Assembly (NCBI GenBank): GCA_023627715.1
Contig: JAMAHW010000113.1
Span: 1-64,000, forward strand
DNA length: 64,000 bases
Origin: Periconia sp. R9002
Taxonomy: Eukaryota > Ascomycota > Dothideomycetes > Pleosporales > Periconiaceae
Direction: 5' to 3'
The translations under genes were made by a program, and so were the position numbers. Numbering within the stretch: the first letter of the stretch is position 1; each line of letters opens with the position of its first letter. The notes below the pieces were generated by a model that was not told where the DNA came from, ran no database searches, and saw only the letters and a program-made list of their open reading frames with translations. Positions 58,749 to 64,000 of this stretch are shown piece after piece.

Positions 58749-60681
58749 CTAACACCACCCCGCCCTCTCAAACTCGCCATCATCCTCCTCACCTGGCTTC
58801 CCCCTTTCCAAATCCACGCCGAGATCCTGCGCCGCGTTGAGTATGAGGGTGATGAGTTCTTCGGCTGTGGTGATGCTGTCTTCGAGGGTAGGGGGTTCGA
58901 GGGGTTCGAGGGGTGAGTGTGGTGGCGAGGAAGTGCGGGTAGGTGAGGGGGTGGGAAAGGGTGGTGGTTGCCGTTGCTCTCGAAGAAGACATGTCGGACT
59001 CGGAGTCTCACTTTCCTTACGATCATCCAGCATTGACGACGGTGAGTCTAGTGGTGAGCTATCCAGAGACGACAATGGACTACAAGGTGTAGATATCCGG
59101 CATCGCACTGAGGAACTACGACGGCTTTCTATGCCTTGACGCTGCTCTTGCGTCGTCATTCCAGCATCGCTTTCACACGTAGGTTGGAATGACGGTGTTT
59201 GCTCGGGAGAATTACGTCGTCGGCTGGATTCAATATCGTCAATGACTTTCTGTAGTGTGCTTTGATGTTCTCGCAGGATCGAGTCGAGGATTTGACAAAG
59301 TTCCTCCTGCAAGAAGTCTTGAGCGCTTTTTTGCGCTGAGAGGGATATGCGGTGGTCTTGCTCGGACTGACGTTGGCGACGGAGAGGGCTTTGTTCTTCA
59401 GGTATATTCTATACATTCTCGTCTCCAATGGAACAGTGTGCGTCTGTGCTTTGGTAGAATGGATGAGAAGATTCGCCAAGGTTCAGGTGTGCGACAGGTG
59501 AAGCGGTGCTCTTGATCGAGCACTGCTTACACGGCATCTTCGTAGCTTCTTCGCGGGTCTCCATGGCGCGAAGGGAGGAGAAGTGGCCGCAGGAGCGTTT
59601 GGTCCATTTATCGGGATCCCCTAGGGTAGCTCGGTATGTTTGTAGTGTTGGGCTATGCTTGACGCGAGCGTTGGGGTAGCCAAAATGCTGTGTCCTGCGA
59701 CGTCCATATCCACCACGATTGTCGAGGTCGTCTGGTACTTCGATTGAATAATAGCCGTCTTCGAGGCTGGCGTTTCGAATAGGGAACACCGTTGGAACAG
59801 GTGTACGTTGACTGAGGTTGTAGCCATGTTGAGAACTGCCGTCATAACTGACGTCTCCGGTCGCAGTATCTGAAGATTCGACCTTGGAGGTCCCGGATAA
59901 AGGTGCCACATCACGCGACTTGGCATCGACTTTATCATGCTGAGCCTTGCCCGGCCGTCTGGGTTCAAGGGGCTGGGGTACTCGTGCTGGCTGTGAGGAC
60001 ACGTTGGTTGATGGTTTATGTGATGTTGGGACCTCTTCATCTAAAAATCGTTCAGCGTCAACATCACCTTCGGTATAATGTCATTAGATGTGTCGTTTCT
60101 GAGTGGACCGAGTCGCTTCATGTGGTCAAGCCTTTGGGCAAGGAAATTGTCTCTTCCTGTAACTCACTGGCTTTGCTTTCGAAAAAATGCTTCCGGGCTA
60201 GGAAGGATTCCGACTTGGTCGGTAGCTTATGGAGTCGCGGCAGTGGTGTGGGAGAAATATTGGCCTTACCTTCAAAGAAGCTCTTCGCATCCCGAAAGAA
60301 TGTCTTCTTTTTTGACTGGTCGCGGTGCAGTGGCAAGCTAGGACCATCTTTTACAACCTCACGTGCGGATTGTGAAGTAGGTCGTGTTTTGAGATTGAAA
60401 GATCCGGTGGTCCTCGGCCGACCTTCGATACTGCTACCCAGCTGTGAAGGGGGTGATGTAGATAGTTGCTTTGGCTTTTGGTAGCGATGGTCGATTGGGT
60501 CCAAAATGCGGCCGTAGGGATTCTTTCCGTTCAGGTATCCTGGCAATTTAGTTTTCATAGGAGTTGAACTAGGATTTGCTCCATGCGAGGTTTGCTGGCT
60601 TCGGGACTCAGGATTCTGCGGAGTCTCCAGAGTGTCACGGGAAGCCAGGTTTGACGTAGACAAGTTTAGTTTTGGTTGCAT
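58749..60681 (-). CDS. Unidentified serine/proline-rich, mostly disordered protein
   Basis: Three exons proposed: 60168-60681, 59415-60040 and 58749-59366, giving 585 residues. The first intron (127 nt) has a standard GTGAGT donor and TTTTTAG acceptor. The second is only 48 nt, in frame, and removes a single TAG at 59409-59411. The protein starts MQPKLNLSTSNLASRD and is rich in Ser, Pro, Arg and Gln. Conserved-looking points are a Cys/His group RSCGHFSS...MPCKQC (about residues 330-355), possibly a zinc knuckle, and a short helical segment QEELCQILDSILREHQ near residue 400, with another helix near the C-terminus. I do not recognise it. Nuclear or cytosolic by absence of signal or membrane segments. 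The exon structure of the middle part is tentative. Confidence 0.6.
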
Positions 60682-61002
60682 GCAGTGTGCGTGCTCTGAA
60701 GTCGATGAGGGCTAAAAGAATGTGGTTAAGAATGGCAAGGCACAGATAGGCAAGGTGAGGTAATAGGAGTGGAAGGAATGCCCTGAAAGTCGGACAATGA
60801 GAGAGAGGGTGGATGAAAAGCAACGTGCGAATGAAGCACAGATGGATCCGAGTGTGGAGTCCGCAGTTAAAGAAACAGAAGGAGAGAGGAGCGTGTAAAA
60901 GGGTTTTACTGTTCAGAAGCACCTTCTAAATTTTGCGCGCGGAAGGAGGGTATCCCTGCGCCTGGTAGTGTACACATAACGCAAAGAAAGCTATCTACAC
61001 AA
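60682..61002. other. Intergenic spacer between two minus-strand genes
   Basis: About 320 bp holding the promoter of the serine-rich gene and the 3' end of ATP16; nothing else is seen. Confidence 0.5.
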
Positions 61003-61775
61003 TTATTTGAGGGCGGCCTGCAGGCTCTCGAGGACCTGAAATCTGTCAGTGAAACATTTTTACACAGTATGTATCATAAATTTACCTCGAGCTCAATCTT
61101 GGCCTCGGCAATATCCTGCTCACTGCCGTTTCCGCTGGCAATTTTCTGTGCCTCTGCGATCTGGTTCCTGACGGCCTGTCTCTCCATCAGCATCTGCTTT
61201 GGTACTATTCTGGCATGTCTTCCCTACCTCTGCGCTGAAATCCTCCAGGGGGTATGACTCAACAGCGTTGATGCTGAGCTGGGAGCCGGGCTGAACGACA
61301 GCGAATCCGCCAGACAGGAAGAACTGTTTGCTGCCTCCGCTCTCCTCAATGATCTCGACAAGTCCGGGCTTTAATTGTTCGATGGAAGGAACGTGGTTGG
61401 CCAAAACACCCATCTCACCGGTTTCCGCGGGAAGGTTGACCTGGACACTGCATTGCCGTTCTATTAGCGTGTGCTCGAGGATTACGGGGACGACGGATCT
61501 CGGTCGGATCAATGGAGAACGTACACATCTTGCGATTTGTAGATAGACTGCGGAGTGGAATATTAGCTTCTGGTTCATAATGATACATTCGAGACATGCG
61601 CTTTTCGTGCGCTCCTCCATTGACGATGATTATTGATGCGTACCTGATGCGGGAGAGCTAGGGAGAGCTTGATCTTGTCCGGGGCGACCTCAGCGTAACC
61701 CCTTCGCTGGAGGGGACGGGTGAAGGCGGTAGGCTTGACGCGAAGGGCAGCCCGGGCGACACGGAAAGAGTTCAT
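61003..61775 (-). CDS. ATP16: ATP synthase F1 delta subunit (Atp16)
   Basis: Five exons: 61644-61775, 61525-61547, 61228-61447, 61086-61175 and 61003-61035 (introns 96, 77, 52 and 50 nt), 165 residues. Residues 1-26 (MNSFRVARAALRVKPTAFTR onward) are a mitochondrial presequence. The mature protein starts around YAEVAPDKIKLSLALPH and has the beta-sandwich block QVNLPAETGEMGVLANHVPS, then the C-terminal helical hairpin (AVRNQIAEAQKIASGNGSEQ). It corresponds to bacterial epsilon: part of the central stalk that joins the F1 rotor to the c-ring. Exon 2 is only 23 nt. The acceptor for exon 4 (GAGACAG) was chosen over one 18 nt upstream because only it gives the conserved EAVRNQI join. Confidence 0.93.
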
Positions 61776-62177
61776 GATGGGCAGAGGTGTGGTGAGGATG
61801 CAATTGCTGGCTTGCGGGAAGCTTGTGGTGTTGAACGGGATTCTCTCTGCTCGACATTCCTGTTTAGCCGACATTGGCCCGCGATTGGGTCTAGCGCCCC
61901 TTTGACTTTGTGTTTGGCTCATGGGAGTCCAGACGAACCACCAAATAGTCATAGCCAAACAATTTTATTTATTTTTTTTATTTTTATTTAGCTCTCTCGG
62001 ACTTCTCGGGATATGTGTTTTGCTCATGGCTACAACGCTGAAAGATACATCAGTGGAGACTGGTCAACGGCGTCCTCCCAAACATCCGCTTGATAGTATC
62101 TCATGACCTTTCGTACAATCAAGCAATCGAATCAATTCCCCGATTCGACGCTATTCCATCAATTTGGTCCACTGCTC
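61776..62177. other. ATP16 promoter / convergent flank
   Basis: About 400 bp upstream of ATP16 and downstream of the small tail-anchored protein. It has a T-rich tract at 61963-61990. No gene is supported. Confidence 0.5.
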
Positions 62178-62576
62178 TTAACCGCCAAAGGGTAGCCGAA
62201 CATTCCACGCACACCAAAATGCCCACAGTAACATCGCCAGTACAATTAATATGCCGGCAAAACTTGGTATAGTCTGTCTGCCTCTTACAAGCCTCCCATG
62301 GCCGGTGATAAGCGGAGGATGGACAAAGTAGCTATTATCGATCGACTTGTTTTTGACTAACGTGGAGCAAGAAGAGGTTGGGCTGACTTCAATAGCGCTG
62401 CCGAAGCGGTAGTCAGGGCTCGATAAATGGGAGAGCGGGGTTTCAATTAGGGTCTCCTCGTCGAAAGATTCGTTCGATTGCGACAGCGTAAGGGCTTGAA
62501 GCTGTGGGTGTATTGGTTCCTGAAGAAAATTAGCAACGCTCCTTACAACAATATCGATGCAAAAACTTACAGTCAT
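62178..62576 (-). CDS. Small tail-anchored membrane protein (tentative)
   Basis: Exon 1 (62571-62576) would be just ATG ACT; after a 51-nt intron (GTAAGT donor, GCTAAT branch, TTCTTCAG acceptor) exon 2 (62178-62519) gives a total of 115 residues. The N-terminal 85 residues are hydrophilic and Ser/Thr/Glu-rich. A single strong hydrophobic stretch (FAGILIVLAMLLWAFWCAW, about residues 90-108) ends six or so residues before the C-terminus, the layout of a tail-anchored protein. I do not know the family. The start is uncertain: another frame starting at 62740 (MGK, intron, AVSPDEWPVSKSD...) reaches the same donor but in a phase that would stop at once. Confidence 0.45.
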   Translation of the reverse strand: MTVSFCIDIVVRSVANFLQEPIHPQLQALTLSQSNESFDEETLIETPLSHLSSPDYRFGSAIEVSPTSSCSTLVKNKSIDNSYFVHPPLITGHGRLVRGRQTIPSFAGILIVLAMLLWAFWCAWNVRLPFGG

Positions 62577-64000
62577 GACTATACATGCTTCGCAACACTG
62601 CTTCAGCCTTGACTTGGGGTTTTTGTAAATGCATGCGCCCGGCAGCCTTTTGTATGTCAGACTTCGAGACGGGCCATTCGTCTGGGCTCACAGCCTTGGA
62701 GGCATTAGCTGCTACAACACATATTGCTAACCTTCCCCATTTGCTTCAGCAGTCGGCCCTCATCATATGGCAAGTGGTCATTCCTGGAATCCAGTCACGA
62801 TGTACCTAATTTACTTTTATATCAAACAGTCGCGTGAAGAAAGTCGTTCTGTGTGACTTGACTTTAGAGACGTCACGTTGGTTGGCTTGCTCGCTAGACT
62901 TAATCGAGTCTAGCATAAAGGGTCCTGCCGGAAAGTCTCACTTCACACCTGGACACGCAGCGAGGCCGCAGATGTGGCCACGTGAACATCAAAGTATGCC
63001 TACCATACATATGTACTTAGGTAGACCTATGATTGTTCATGAACTGAATTCGGTCACCTGTTGTCGCATCTCGTTTGAACGGAACTAGTGAGACTGTTCA
63101 TATTATTGACGAGAATGTCGATCAGCATTGATGTCGATTTTTTTCCCTTTCCGTAACACCTTTAAATAGCACAGCTTAAAGCTAACATCGCACTCAGGCC
63201 AATCTCACCTTAGTATACACAGTAGGTTGCATAGAATCATTGATATCCTGTCTGTGCGCGACGACCCAATACTCTATCCGCTGACATCCACAGGGAAACT
63301 TCTTTACAGCCACACAGCTCATGAGCACGGAAGTGAAAACGAATGCCATCTTTTTAGTTGACATCGGGAGAAATCCAGCGTAGATGTTTGCCTGGGCTGT
63401 TATGACGTCTGGGATGTATTAATTTAACATTGATTGCATTGACAGAGTAATAATACGTCATGCCACCTTCATCAAGGAGTCTTTTGCACGAAGTCTTCGA
63501 AAATACTAAACTGCTTAAAGGAGAATCTATACAGCATTTATCTGTACTCTGCTCCAGGCGAGCAGTGGCATGCAGCGATTTCGCCCCCCAATACAAAGGG
63601 TAGTATCAATTCCGTAGATTTCCTACACAGGCTAGGCAGCTTGTACAACAACGTAGATCATCTGGCCTGCAAATACTCGTAGCACGAAACAAGAATCTCA
63701 CCACTTCCAATATGTAGTACTAATATGTCATAAACCCGACGCTAATCATTTTCTGCTGTGTTTCAATACATCATCCTATACTGAACTAACAACAAGTTCG
63801 TAGTGCAATAAATGGTTCGGCCAATCAAACGACTCATCTACCCCTTCTATTACTGGGTTTTGACAGGGAACCAATAACAGGTTTCCAGACTTGCTTCTTG
63901 GTCCAAACTTCAAAGGCAACATAAGCACGACAATGAGGTGCCTGAAATCCTTTCACCCTACTGAAGGACCTCAGAAAGGGCTGTGCTGTCATCGCTTACT
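62577..64000. other. Terminal 1.4 kb without a convincing gene
   Basis: The first 170 bp may be upstream exons or leader of the tail-anchored gene. A TATAAAA on the minus strand is at 62816-62822, and a CACGTG at 62979-62984. Past 63100 the sequence is AT-leaning; the 80-codon minus frame at 63354-63596 is not protein-like. Confidence 0.5.

Overview
This window comes from the nuclear genome of a filamentous ascomycete, probably a dothideomycete of the Pleosporales type. The reasoning is that most genes are interrupted by short GT-AG introns (about 45-175 nt, usually near 50) with CTAAC-like branch points. Several proteins are fungus-specific (DASH subunit Spc19, an Rsm22 with fungal architecture, a Pho4/NUC-1-type bHLH factor, a CaaX-ended G gamma). 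Some intergenic stretches are AT-rich and TpA-rich in the way left by repeat-induced point mutation (RIP). The class assignment is an inference from protein flavour, not from a search. There is no sign of prokaryotic, viral or CRISPR sequence.

Layout. 1-268 is the tail of a PAF-acetylhydrolase-like gene. 1344-2617 encodes a four-helix membrane protein. 2.7-4.2 kb is low-complexity and RIP-like sequence. An F-box-like gene (4293-5507, minus) follows, then eIF3a/TIF32 (6263-9696, minus). A 3.4 kb gene-poor stretch leads to the G-protein gamma subunit (13117-13530). A Pho4-like bHLH regulator lies at 15791-17872. A 4.3 kb gene-free stretch with a 10-N assembly gap ends at a small secreted beta-trefoil lectin (22221-22810). 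Accessory-looking DNA with a candidate 61-residue gene precedes an enoyl-CoA hydratase (24352-25277), a bZIP factor (26339-27398), a secreted Cys-rich protein (28842-29911) and an Erg26-like dehydrogenase (31561-32670).

From 33.9 kb the genes are again mostly conserved: RSM22 (minus), casein kinase 1 (minus, five exons), a dicarboxylate/amino-acid symporter (minus), ATP18 (minus, four tiny exons) divergent from SPC19. A 5.8 kb gene-poor stretch contains a probable RIP-killed coding relic. Then come a leucine-rich-repeat protein (50782-53348), the PP1 catalytic subunit (55834-57001), an unidentified disordered protein (58749-60681, minus), ATP16 (61003-61775, minus) and a small tail-anchored protein (62178-62576, minus).

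Together the genes are ordinary housekeeping and signalling functions: translation (eIF3a, Rsm22), oxidative phosphorylation (Atp16, Atp18), mitosis (Spc19, PP1, CK1), and signalling or transcription (G gamma, bHLH, bZIP). They are not a cluster with a shared pathway. I found no convincing new multi-gene system. The most unusual items are the small gene in a repeat-flanked segment, the RIP relic, an alternative C-terminus for CK1, several micro-exon genes that simple ORF calling misses, and a duplicated sequence around the assembly gap. Exon boundaries were worked out by reading splice sites and checking phase, without transcripts.
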